Positions 54,756 to 63,184 of a DNA stretch of 64,000 nt are shown here, in pieces (the first letter of the stretch is position 1; each line of letters opens with the position of its first letter). Under the pieces are notes generated by a model. It searched no databases and had not been told where the DNA came from. It worked only from the letters and a program-made list of their open reading frames with translations. Location of the stretch: NCBI RefSeq assembly GCF_005886535.1, contig NZ_PNDS01000034.1:27482-91481 (forward strand). The letters run 5' to 3'. The stretch is from Pseudoalteromonas sp. S2755. Its GTDB lineage: Bacteria; Pseudomonadota; Gammaproteobacteria; Enterobacterales; Alteromonadaceae. A program made the translations under genes and the position numbers.

Positions 54756-55481
54756 CTAGGCAGTTTTCTGTTCAACGTGCTTGTTTATATCGGCTAGGTG
54801 GGGGTGATTCTTTAATGTTTCCAATAATTCGTTGTAACTAAAGTTAAGGTTGTTGTTAAATTGTTGGTAAATCGCTTGAATAGCGGTGTAGTCATCTGGT
54901 TCATCCAGTGTCAGGCGATAGTGGCTATTATCTACTCCAGCGCTGATAGTATGGCTATTGATGGTGTTGAATTTAGCCATCCCCAAGGTGACGTGTTCTT
55001 TGTCTGGTGCACTATGTGCAAGTTGATGCGTGCGAGCCAGTAGACGAAAGGCAAATACACAGGTATCTAAACCTCGGGGAAAGCCACTATGTGGCCCTAA
55101 ACTGACCATATCAACGCTATGGTTTTGATAATAATCAATAGCTAAGCGTACCAACGTAGAGTCTATAAGGGGACAGTCACTGGTCAGGCGAACAATTGCT
55201 GTATTGTCTTGAGCACCATAATGACGAGCGGCTAGGTAATAGCGGCTTAATACGTTTTCTGTGCTTCCGCGAAAATACTTTATATTTAAGCGTGTACAAA
55301 GGTCTACTATGGGTTGTTCAGTACCATCATCGGTGGTTGCAATAACTACATTATTAACCAAATCCCCAAGTCTATCTAACATCACTTGTAGTACAGAGCT
55401 ATTGCATAACGGCAACATAACTTTGCCCGGTAATCGGCTCGATGTCATTCGGGCCTGAATTATTATTTGTAAGTCCTTCAA
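54756..55481 (-). CDS. SpsF-like cytidylyltransferase-family protein
   Basis: A 241-residue protein with the SpsF/CMP-sugar synthetase pattern: IIIQARMTSSRLPGKVMLPL at the start, NNVVIATTDDGTEQ, and VRLTSDCPLIDSTLV with the metal-binding Asp. These enzymes activate acidic sugars or glycerol-type precursors with CMP. It may activate the nonulosonate of this island in place of PseF, which is not seen. Translation appears to start at TTG (55481), since the signature begins at once. It is the first gene of the 22-gene minus unit. Confidence 0.75.
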   Translation of the reverse strand: MKDLQIIIQARMTSSRLPGKVMLPLCNSSVLQVMLDRLGDLVNNVVIATTDDGTEQPIVDLCTRLNIKYFRGSTENVLSRYYLAARHYGAQDNTAIVRLTSDCPLIDSTLVRLAIDYYQNHSVDMVSLGPHSGFPRGLDTCVFAFRLLARTHQLAHSAPDKEHVTLGMAKFNTINSHTISAGVDNSHYRLTLDEPDDYTAIQAIYQQFNNNLNFSYNELLETLKNHPHLADINKHVEQKTA

Positions 55482-55511
55482 GGCAAACCTATTTATTGGA
55501 GATAGTTGTCA

Positions 55512-55540
55512 ATTAGATGATATACAGAGGTTTCATGCAA
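55512..55540 (-). promoter_or_regulatory. Possible sigma-70 promoter of the 22-gene minus-strand unit
   Basis: Minus-strand -35 TTGCAT (55540-55535), 17-base spacer, -10 TCTAAT (55517-55512), about 30 bases before the TTG start at 55481. The -10 is good and the -35 weak. No sigma-28, sigma-54 or ops element was found for this direction. Confidence 0.35.
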
Positions 55541-55656
55541 GTAAAGTTGAAATGGTTTAAAGGGGATAGTGGTACCTTCTTTGAGCGCGAATGTTCTGAA
55601 AATAAACGATTTTCTACTGTTTATTTATAGTTTTTTTGGAGAAGCTTGTAGTAAGT

Positions 55657-55683
55657 TAATGTTTTGCTTAGAGTGGCCGATTA
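55657..55683 (+). promoter_or_regulatory. Sigma-28 promoter for the nonulosonate operon
   Basis: -35 box TAATGTTT (55657-55664), 11 bases, -10 box GCCGATTA (55676-55683). Each box differs from the FliA consensus at one position and the spacing is exact. It is 60 bases before the GTG start of the FkbM gene, so the glycan operon should be co-expressed with sigma-28 flagellins. Confidence 0.8.
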
Positions 55684-55742
55684 AAAGTAAGTATTGAATT
55701 ATTCCCCCAAAAGAATCCTCTAGCAGACAATAGGGAGCAGCA

Positions 55743-56840
55743 GTGAACATACAAGATAGTCAATTCTATATTTATGGTGCAAGCCATTATGGCCAAGCAT
55801 TAGCTGCGTACTTGTTGGAGAAAGGTCTCAAGCCTCGCGCAATTTTAGATAAGTCGCCAAAATTTAATGATTACATGGGAATTCCTTGTCACGCTTTTCC
55901 CAACGATAAGCTTGATAAATGTTTTCCCGTTATTATTTCTATACTTGGTTACGCTGGTGTAGAAAAAAGTTTACTTGAATCTGGGTTTGATCAAATTGTA
56001 TCGACTCTAGATTCGTTCGACTTGTTTCCGGCAGCACTAAAGCGCCTGAACAAGTGTGGTGTACTCTGGATGCAGCCTTCTAGCGATTTGGTTGATGAAA
56101 GTAAATGTGCAAAAGTGCTCTCTTTGCTATCCGATCAACAATCTCGAGATACTTATAACTTACTCGTTAACTACCGTGTTAATCCGTGCCGCGATAATTA
56201 CCCATTACCGGAACAATATGAAATGTACTTCCCAGATGACATTCCTAAGTTGTACAAATACGAGAAGGTGCGAGTTTTAGATATCGGTGCATATGATGGG
56301 GATACTTTGGCTGGCTTTTTTCAGCGTTACGCTCAAACTATCGAGCATTATGCTGCTGTCGAAGTAAGTACTAAGAACATCAAGTTGCTAGAAGCGCGTT
56401 TGAAAGCCATGGGAGATGCGACTGAATATGTTAGTATTTATCGCAAAGCTGTAGGGCTTCCAGAAAATAAAAAACTCTTAGTGAAAGAGAACTTATCAGC
56501 AACTTATGTGAGTGTTATCGAAGAAGGTGAAGTTGCAAACGTGTCAGAAGACTGTTTGGTTGAGAGTATCAACTTAAGTGAATTAACGGCAATGACTCAA
56601 TGTAATGTGATAAAAATGGATATTGAGGGAGCCGATTATGATGCTCTTGTTCAATGCAGAGATTATATAGCGGAGTGTACACCGACACTTGCTTTATCTC
56701 TTTACCACAGGCCAGAGGACTTATGGGAAATCCCGTTATTAATCGAATCTTTTGCAGCCAATAGGTATCGTTATTACGTTCGCCAAGAAGGGCATTGGTT
56801 ACTAGAAACTCAGTTTTATGCCGTACCAAAAGATAAATGA
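55743..56840 (+). CDS. Rossmann-like domain fused to FkbM-family methyltransferase
   Basis: A 365-residue fusion. Residues 1-95 are a Rossmann-like domain (FYIYGASHYGQALAAYLLE). Residues about 170-345 are an FkbM methyltransferase with VRVLDIGAYDGDTLAGFF and VIKMDIEGADYDALVQC. FkbM enzymes O-methylate sugars and related hydroxyls. Translation starts at GTG (55743) behind AGGGAG. It leads the plus-strand nonulosonate operon under a sigma-28 promoter. It may methylate the flagellar glycan. The 82-base gap to PseI contains no terminator. Confidence 0.8.
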   Translation: MNIQDSQFYIYGASHYGQALAAYLLEKGLKPRAILDKSPKFNDYMGIPCHAFPNDKLDKCFPVIISILGYAGVEKSLLESGFDQIVSTLDSFDLFPAALKRLNKCGVLWMQPSSDLVDESKCAKVLSLLSDQQSRDTYNLLVNYRVNPCRDNYPLPEQYEMYFPDDIPKLYKYEKVRVLDIGAYDGDTLAGFFQRYAQTIEHYAAVEVSTKNIKLLEARLKAMGDATEYVSIYRKAVGLPENKKLLVKENLSATYVSVIEEGEVANVSEDCLVESINLSELTAMTQCNVIKMDIEGADYDALVQCRDYIAECTPTLALSLYHRPEDLWEIPLLIESFAANRYRYYVRQEGHWLLETQFYAVPKDK

Positions 56841-56922
56841 TACCCTCTATTTTGCTCTTGGCGAAAGACTAACTCTTTAACAGTATTGAAGAACATAGAT
56901 AAAAATTGAATTTAGGAACACA

Positions 56923-57963
56923 ATGACATTTCAATCCAGTTTTAAAATCGATGGTAGGGTGATAGGACACGATCACCCTTGTTATATTATTGCTGAAATG
57001 TCGGCAAACCATGGGCAGTGCTTAATCAAAGCGAAAGAACTAGTGCATGCGGCATATGAATCCGGCGCTGATGCAATAAAATTGCAAACCTATACAGCAG
57101 ACACCTTAACAATGGACTGCAAACTGCCGCATTTTGAAGCCACGGGACCTTGGAAAGGTCAGTATCTTCATGATTTATACAAAACAGCTTATATGCCGTG
57201 GGATTTTCATGCTGAGCTTTTCGAGCTAGCTGCTAAACTTGGCTTGACGTGCTTCTCGTCGCCATTCGATAAAAGCGCGGTAGATTTGTTAAGTCAGCTG
57301 GATGCGCCTGCATATAAAATTGCTTCGCCAGAATTGATCGATCATCAGCTGATCCGGGATGTCGCCGCAACAGGTAAGCCGGTAATTATGTCTACCGGGG
57401 GCGCGACGCTACCAGAAATAGCTGAGGCAGTGAAAGTAGCTGAAGAGGCGGGTGTAACTGAGCTTGGGCTGATGAAATGTACGAGTACCTATCCAGCCCC
57501 TGCTGAGACGATAAATTTGCGCACAATTCCGCATATGAGAGAAGCGTTTAAGTGCCCTGTAGGGTTATCCGATCATACACTTGGCAATGATGTACCTCTG
57601 GCATCAGTTGCGGTCGGGGCATGCATGATTGAAAAGCACTTTGTGCTCAATAAAAGTGACAACACCGCGGATAGCTTTTTTTCAATGACCCCAGACGAAT
57701 TAAAAGCGCTAGTCCATGGTGTTAGACAGATTGAAAAAGCGATGGGAGAGGTTAATTATCCCACTGAAGCGTCAAAAGCTCGTCGCTGTGTCTACATTAT
57801 AAAAGATATTAAATCAGGTGAGCGCCTGACTGCCGAACATTTAAGGCAGATGCGCCCCGGTGGCGGTGAAATCATGCCAAAAGAGCTGCCGAGCCTAATA
57901 GGTCGGTCAGTGAATAGAGATCTGCGCTGTGGTGAGCAGCTAGCATGGAGTGATTTATCGTGA
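56923..57963 (+). CDS. pseI: Pseudaminic-acid-synthase-like enzyme (NeuB family)
   Basis: A 346-residue NeuB-family protein. YIIAEMSANHGQCLIKAKELVH and DAIKLQTYTADTLTMDC are close to PseI, and GLSDHTLGNDVPLASVAVGACMIEKHF is the metal-binding centre. The last 60 residues are a SAF (antifreeze-like) lid. PseI condenses the 6-deoxy-altrose intermediate with phosphoenolpyruvate to give pseudaminic acid. The TADT string favours PseI over LegI or NeuB. The ACP gene starts at GTG one base before its stop, so translation is coupled. Confidence 0.85.
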   Translation: MTFQSSFKIDGRVIGHDHPCYIIAEMSANHGQCLIKAKELVHAAYESGADAIKLQTYTADTLTMDCKLPHFEATGPWKGQYLHDLYKTAYMPWDFHAELFELAAKLGLTCFSSPFDKSAVDLLSQLDAPAYKIASPELIDHQLIRDVAATGKPVIMSTGGATLPEIAEAVKVAEEAGVTELGLMKCTSTYPAPAETINLRTIPHMREAFKCPVGLSDHTLGNDVPLASVAVGACMIEKHFVLNKSDNTADSFFSMTPDELKALVHGVRQIEKAMGEVNYPTEASKARRCVYIIKDIKSGERLTAEHLRQMRPGGGEIMPKELPSLIGRSVNRDLRCGEQLAWSDLS

Positions 57964-58229
57964 ATACGAACAAAGAAATGCTGACCCAAACTATTCAACA
58001 GTTTTTGCTAGAACGAGGCGTATTGGTCGCTGACGATGACATAGATTGTTATAACTTTGTCGCAGAAGGGACACTGGATTCTTTTGAAATATTAACGCTA
58101 ATCATGCAGTTAGAAAGTGACTATCGTATTGCGGTGCCGCCCGAATTATTAATGGACACAGAAAATGCAAATGTAGGCACTTTGGTAAATTCACTGGTTA
58201 AGCTTGCCAATGATCGCGATAAGAGTTGA
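57960..58229 (+). CDS. Acyl carrier protein
   Basis: An 89-residue acidic helical protein with the phosphopantetheine site at the Ser of GTLDSFEIL. Such stand-alone carrier proteins hold acyl groups as thioesters. Here it lies between PseI and PseG and upstream of an acyl-activating enzyme, so it probably supplies an acyl group for the nonulosonate amines. It starts with GTG overlapping the PseI stop (GTGA). PseG starts 20 bases before its end. Confidence 0.82.
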   Translation: MNTNKEMLTQTIQQFLLERGVLVADDDIDCYNFVAEGTLDSFEILTLIMQLESDYRIAVPPELLMDTENANVGTLVNSLVKLANDRDKS

Positions 58230-59772
58230 TACCTTATGTGGCCTTGGCCACTTTATGCGTTGTAAGTGGTTAGCGTTAGCGCTTCAAGCGTGTGGCAAAA
58301 AAGTGATAGTTATAGTCGATAAACCGGTTCCCGAGCAGTTATCACTTGAGCTGAAGAGCAACATAAAAGCCTTACCTTTTGCACAAACGCAAGAAGACGA
58401 TGCTCATAATACTTTGAAGGTACTTTCTGAGATACAAAAACCGGTTGAAAGCATTATCGTGGACAGCTACCGTTTTGACTCAGAGTGGGAATTAGAAGTT
58501 GCGAAGCAGATTCCCTCAATTGTCGCAGTGGACGATTTAGAAAGAGCGCATAGTGCTAAGCTACTTATTGATAGTAAGTGGTGTGGCGATAAGACTGGTG
58601 AGCGCTACGCAAGCTCGCAGTATAAGCTACTGGGCCCTGATTTTGCTATGCTGTCACCGGCATATCAACACTACACACATCAAGAGCGTAAGCTAAATCG
58701 TGTGATGTTTTCTCTTGGCGGTGGAGGGGATTGGCATACTGTTTCTGACTGGATAGCCTTGTTGCTAAATATGGCACCAGAAATTGAAATTGACGTTATC
58801 TTAGGGCCAATGGCTGAGAGAGTAGAGGCGTTAACTCTGCTTGCGAATACGACTTCTAGATTGCAGCTAATTCGGCAACCGCCTTCTCTTGTGCCTTATT
58901 ATCAAAGTTGTAGCCTATTTGTGGGAGCACTTGGTACTTCGCTTTATGAGCTGGCCGCAACCAATACGCCAGCGTTGACGTTTTCGATTGCTGCAAATCA
59001 AGACAATCAACAAAACGCGCTTGATGACTTAGGTCATTATTTTCATGTACCAGAGCTCTTGACGCGAAAGGCTAGTGAGGTTGTCGCGTTAATTTTGACG
59101 TTAGTGAAACAGTCTACGCGAATAATAAAAGCGCGAGAGACTGCACCGGTTAAGGTAGATGGCCGAGGGGCAATTCGAGTCGCAGAGTTGGTTTTAGCGG
59201 ATGACATTAGATCTTCTGTGACACAAAAAACTTTGCATAGCCAAGAGGAAAATGTATGCCAGCTAACCGCACAGGTGCAGATCCGTCAAGTCAACGACTC
59301 AGACGTAAATAGATACCTTGCAGCGAGGAACTTACCAGATAACACTTGGCGTATGACAATTACTTCTGGTATTGACGTGCTGGGGCATTATCAGTGGTGG
59401 TTTACTAACAGTAGAGAGTCATTTGTGATGGAGTCTAACGGCAAACCGTTACTATACGTTTGGCATCAAACTCATAGCATTGAAGGGCAAGAGTATCTGG
59501 TTGGTGGGTGGTTTGCAGCCTCTGATGAGGTGAACTTTGCCCACGCACAAATGGTTTTGGAGTGGCAACTCTGTGAAACCGCAGCTAAATATCCTGAAGC
59601 CATTTGGCTTGCGGTAATAAACAAAGAAAATAAGTTTGTGAATCTGCTTAACCAGCGTGCGGGCTTCGTGTCCATCGAACATGATGAAAAGAAAATGCGC
59701 GCAACGCAACAGTTGTTTCCAAACGCATCGCTCTGCGAGTTTAATTATGTTGGTAAAGAGGTAAATACATGA
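58210..59772 (+). CDS. pseG: PseG-like hydrolase fused to a GNAT-like acyltransferase
   Basis: A 520-residue fusion. Residues 1-325 match PseG, the UDP-sugar hydrolase of the pseudaminic pathway: IAIRVDTLCGLGHFMRCKWLAL, IVAVDDLERAHSAK and VGALGTSLYELAATNTPALTFSIA. Residues about 350-520 look like a GNAT domain (QVNDSDVNRYLAARNL, HYQWWFTNSRESF), the place where PseH would act. The two steps are usually separate proteins. The ATG at 58210 fits the family; a TTG at 58204 is in frame. The gene overlaps the ACP gene and the ligase (ATGA). Confidence 0.8.
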   Translation: MIAIRVDTLCGLGHFMRCKWLALALQACGKKVIVIVDKPVPEQLSLELKSNIKALPFAQTQEDDAHNTLKVLSEIQKPVESIIVDSYRFDSEWELEVAKQIPSIVAVDDLERAHSAKLLIDSKWCGDKTGERYASSQYKLLGPDFAMLSPAYQHYTHQERKLNRVMFSLGGGGDWHTVSDWIALLLNMAPEIEIDVILGPMAERVEALTLLANTTSRLQLIRQPPSLVPYYQSCSLFVGALGTSLYELAATNTPALTFSIAANQDNQQNALDDLGHYFHVPELLTRKASEVVALILTLVKQSTRIIKARETAPVKVDGRGAIRVAELVLADDIRSSVTQKTLHSQEENVCQLTAQVQIRQVNDSDVNRYLAARNLPDNTWRMTITSGIDVLGHYQWWFTNSRESFVMESNGKPLLYVWHQTHSIEGQEYLVGGWFAASDEVNFAHAQMVLEWQLCETAAKYPEAIWLAVINKENKFVNLLNQRAGFVSIEHDEKKMRATQQLFPNASLCEFNYVGKEVNT

Positions 59773-61277
59773 CAAAGAGTATTTACGAGTTATTCGAAGA
59801 AAATGTTAAACAGACTCCCAAGAAAGCGGCGGTTGTCTATCTAGAGCAGCAAGTGAGCTATGAGGAGCTGAATCGACAGGTATTAAAGTTAAGTGCACAC
59901 TTTGTATGGTCGGGTCTTACCCCCGGTCAACGAGTGGGTATATTTGCGCCTAATGGCATCGAATTTGTCGTAACACTACTCGCTATTGCTAAGCTGGGAA
60001 TCGCAGCTGTGCCATTACCAATTAGCCTCAAAGGTAATGCATTAATAACAGCGTTGAAGAAAACGCCGGTTGCCATGGTCGTGGCATGGCCGACGATAAG
60101 TAAAATATTACTCGATGCCAATTTGATAGAGCCTAGTAACTTGGTGACTCTTGGTAAAGCCGTGAGTGAAGAGCTAAGTTGGGAAGCGCTTCAATCCTAT
60201 GAAAAATTGGATGACTTGCAACATGATGTTGATCTTGATGCGCCGTTTATTTTGACGATGACCTCAGGCTCCACTGGGCAGCCGAAACCAATTGTGTTAA
60301 GCCAAGCGTGTAAAATAAACCGCGCCATGGATGCGACTATCCATTATTACGGTTTGACCAAACAAGATGTAATCCTGGTAGCAACACCAATGTATCACTC
60401 ATTAGCACAAAGAGGGGTGCTAATGCCGTTAATGCTTGGTGCTACAACTGTTGTTATGCCCAAGTTTAATCTTTCACAATGGCTAAGTGCGATTGAACAG
60501 TATAAGGTAAGTTTTTTGTTTGCCGTTGCTGCTCAACTAGAAAACTTGGTTACAAAAGGTACATCTGGTGCAGATTTAAGTTCTTTGAAATGTATCGTTT
60601 CATCATCTGCGGTGCTTGAGGGTACAACCAAAAAGCGTTTATTAGAGATGTTAAGCTGTCGCTTTCATGAGTGTTATGGGGCTTCAGAAGTGGGAGTGGT
60701 TACTGATTTTGCGGTTTCAGAAAATCCTGAACAAAGTGGCAGTGTGGGCAAAGCACTGCCATTTGTCTCATTGAAAATTACGGATGACCAAGGGTGTGAA
60801 GTCGCAACTGGCCAAGTAGGAGAGATATGCTGTAACACTTCTACCATTTTTGGTGGCTACCTAAAAATGCCAGATCAAACTCGGGCGGCTTTTTATGTGG
60901 GAGATTTCTTTAAAACCGGAGACTTAGGTTATGTGGATGAGCGGGGGTACCTTTACTACGTCGGCCGTAAAAAAGAGGTGATTTCTAGCGGCGGGATCAA
61001 TGTATTCCCTCAAGATATTGAGACAGTTGTCAAATCAGTCGAAGGCGTAGAAGATTGCGTTGCATTTGGGATAAAAGACGCGCAATTGGGCGAAATTGTG
61101 AAAGTAGTAATAGAGCAAAGCCAAGACACCGACTTAATTCATGTAATTAGAAAAGCGTGCTTGCAAGAGCTAACTGACTATCAACAGCCTAGATTTATAG
61201 AGAGAGTGGAAGCTTTACCGAGAAACCAGATGGGGAAAGTGCTTCGCAACGACGTTAAGACACAATTTAGTCAATAG
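59769..61277 (+). CDS. Acyl-activating (AMP-forming) ligase
   Basis: A 502-residue member of the ANL superfamily. TMTSGSTGQPKPIVLS is the phosphate loop, HECYGASEVGVV the A5 motif, FKTGDLGYVDERGYLYYVGR A7-A8, and RNQMGKVLR the catalytic Lys of A10. It adenylates a carboxylic acid, then loads it on CoA or, more likely here, the neighbouring carrier protein. The start overlaps the PseG stop (ATGA). It ends in front of a perfect hairpin. The acid used is unknown. Confidence 0.86.
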   Translation: MTKSIYELFEENVKQTPKKAAVVYLEQQVSYEELNRQVLKLSAHFVWSGLTPGQRVGIFAPNGIEFVVTLLAIAKLGIAAVPLPISLKGNALITALKKTPVAMVVAWPTISKILLDANLIEPSNLVTLGKAVSEELSWEALQSYEKLDDLQHDVDLDAPFILTMTSGSTGQPKPIVLSQACKINRAMDATIHYYGLTKQDVILVATPMYHSLAQRGVLMPLMLGATTVVMPKFNLSQWLSAIEQYKVSFLFAVAAQLENLVTKGTSGADLSSLKCIVSSSAVLEGTTKKRLLEMLSCRFHECYGASEVGVVTDFAVSENPEQSGSVGKALPFVSLKITDDQGCEVATGQVGEICCNTSTIFGGYLKMPDQTRAAFYVGDFFKTGDLGYVDERGYLYYVGRKKEVISSGGINVFPQDIETVVKSVEGVEDCVAFGIKDAQLGEIVKVVIEQSQDTDLIHVIRKACLQELTDYQQPRFIERVEALPRNQMGKVLRNDVKTQFSQ

Positions 61278-61290
61278 AATGAATAACCTA

Positions 61291-61319
61291 AGCAGGTGAA
61301 GTCAACTACTTCACCTGCT
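61291..61319. terminator. Perfect bidirectional hairpin between convergent genes
   Basis: A perfect 12-base stem (AGCAGGTGAAGT/ACTTCACCTGCT) with a five-base loop. It overlaps the stop and last codons of the minus-strand oxidoreductase gene and lies 14 bases after the ligase stop. No T run, so termination is likely but not certain. Confidence 0.6.
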
Positions 61320-62439
61320 GCCATGTACCACTTTCAGCAGAGCGCTTTGCGGCTTCAAATAACGCCAAACCTTGCTTGGCTTGCTCAAATCCAAAAACGT
61401 ACTCTGAACGGCTGGGCTGGTTGCTTAAGTGTAATTGGAGTGCTCCTGCAATATCGCTATATAAATTGGCAAAGGCCTCTACAAAACCGGTGGGGTGACC
61501 AGGTTTCATTCGATTGTATCGGAATTGATTTGCATACTGGCATTGGCCTGCTCTATCTAACACTTCCCTACGCCCATCATTATAGTTGAGTTCTAATTCA
61601 TCAGGATTTAATTGAAACCAACGAGCACTTCCTTTTGTGCCATAAACGCGTACGGACAGACCATTTCTATGACCAATTGCTGTTTTAGACATCCACATTG
61701 TGCCAACGATACCATTTGGGTATTTCAAGAGCATGTTAACGTCATCAACTAATTCTTTGAACTCTGAGTGATTAGCAAATTGCGCGCAGGTGGCTTCAGG
61801 CTCAACTTCTAATAGATAGCTAGATAAATGGTGAAGGTGTACACCTAAATCGAGACAGATTGTTGGGACGTCGTAATCTTTTAAACGCCATGATTGTGGT
61901 TGGCTAGGTTTGCCTGCGATATCTGGTGGGCGTTTAAAACCTTCTTGGGGCATTTCAAGATGAATTTTTTGTATTTCCCCAAGCGCACCATTGGAAATAA
62001 TATGCTTGAGCTCCCTCACCATAGCGTAACCACTGTAGTTGAATGTTACGGCAAGAAAGTGTTTATTGGGGTTGTAACAAGCCTCAATTTCCTTCGCTTC
62101 AGCCAATCCGCAAGTCAGTGACTTTTCACTAATAACGGCTAAGTCCCTTTCCAACAATGCCTTTAGCACCTCAGTGTGATGAGGGGTTGGTGTTAAAATA
62201 ACAAAAGCGTCTACTGTGTTTTGCTCGGCTAAAATTAACTCTTTCCAGCAGTTATAGGTGCGCTCTGTACTTATATTCCATTGTTCAGCCGTGTGCTGAT
62301 TGACCTTAGCGTTTCGACTAAATGCACCTGCGACGACCTGAAACTTATTATCTAGATGTGCTGCAGAAAAGTGTACATAGCCGACTGCAGAGTTATTACC
62401 TCCGCCAATAAAAGCCAATTGCAATGGTCTATTATTCAT
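61306..62439 (-). CDS. Gfo/Idh/MocA-family oxidoreductase
   Basis: A 377-residue oxidoreductase. LQLAFIGGGNNSAVGYVHF is the nucleotide-binding start and VISEKSLTCGLAEAKEIE has the conserved EK(S/P) Lys. The C-terminal domain contains YNGYG-like sugar-binding turns and ends EAAKRSAESG. Such enzymes oxidise or reduce sugar ring positions. GGAAAG precedes the ATG at 62439. It is the gene after pseC on the minus strand, 10 bases apart, so it was probably transcribed with pseC from a promoter now lost. Confidence 0.82.
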   Translation of the reverse strand: MNNRPLQLAFIGGGNNSAVGYVHFSAAHLDNKFQVVAGAFSRNAKVNQHTAEQWNISTERTYNCWKELILAEQNTVDAFVILTPTPHHTEVLKALLERDLAVISEKSLTCGLAEAKEIEACYNPNKHFLAVTFNYSGYAMVRELKHIISNGALGEIQKIHLEMPQEGFKRPPDIAGKPSQPQSWRLKDYDVPTICLDLGVHLHHLSSYLLEVEPEATCAQFANHSEFKELVDDVNMLLKYPNGIVGTMWMSKTAIGHRNGLSVRVYGTKGSARWFQLNPDELELNYNDGRREVLDRAGQCQYANQFRYNRMKPGHPTGFVEAFANLYSDIAGALQLHLSNQPSRSEYVFGFEQAKQGLALFEAAKRSAESGTWQQVK

Positions 62440-62449
62440 AATCTTTCCT

Positions 62450-63184
62450 TTAGCTTTCATCACTGCTGGTACACTCAAGATAAAGCGCTTCAGTCGTGCT
62501 AACAATGTACTCTTGTTGGGTTAAAGTGAGGGTTGGATACAAAGGTAAGGTGATTGCACTGTAGTAGTAGGATTCAGCTTCAGCGCAATAGCCAGCCTCA
62601 AAGCCTAAATTCTGATAATAGGGTTGTAGGTATATTGGAATATAGTGAACATGCGCAAAGACGCCTTTCTCCCGAAGCGCGCTGACCATAAAGTTATGCT
62701 GATCAGGCGTACAATTTTCGAGTCTAATAACATATAAGTGATAGGCAGACATTGAGCTTTCAGATCGTGCGAGAGGTGTGATCCCAATACTATCTGCAAA
62801 TAGCGTATCGTACGTGTTAGCAAGGTTATTTCGCCGCTTAACAAATGCATCGACCTTAGTAAGCTGTGCTATCCCTAAACTTGCGTGTAAATCCGTCATT
62901 CGGTAGTTAAAGCCTAAGTCTTGCTGCTGGTAGTACCAGACCCCATGGCTGGGTTCATTAAACTCGTCTGAATTTCCAGTAATGCCATGACTGCGAAGCT
63001 TAGCCATCGTATTTGCCAGCGTTTGGTCGTTTGTCAGCGCAGCACCACCCTCAGCCGAAGTAATTATTTTTACTGGATGAAAGCTAAAAACACAGATATC
63101 GGAGTACTCACAACAACCCACCTTTTTACCGTGGTAGGAACCTCCAATAGCATGTGATGCGTCTTCAATTACTTTAAAACCATG
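62450..63184 (-). pseudogene. pseC: PseC, truncated at its N terminus
   Basis: About 245 residues of a PLP aminotransferase of the PseC type: VIEDASHAIGGSYHG, then SDICVFSFHPVKIITSAEGGAAL with the predicted Schiff-base Lys, and LPLYPTLTLTQQEYIV at the end. PseC normally has about 385 residues and converts the UDP-4-keto sugar to UDP-4-amino-altrose. Here roughly the first 140 are missing: just past the codon for His (63184) the reading frame runs into the flrA fragment and a stop. Without them the cofactor pocket is incomplete. It is transcribed toward the oxidoreductase gene. Confidence 0.85.

Noticed and set aside
55482..55742. ops/JUMPstart element for RfaH-type antitermination of the 22-gene unit
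   Set aside because: No GGCGGTAG-like word was found on either strand of the spacer.
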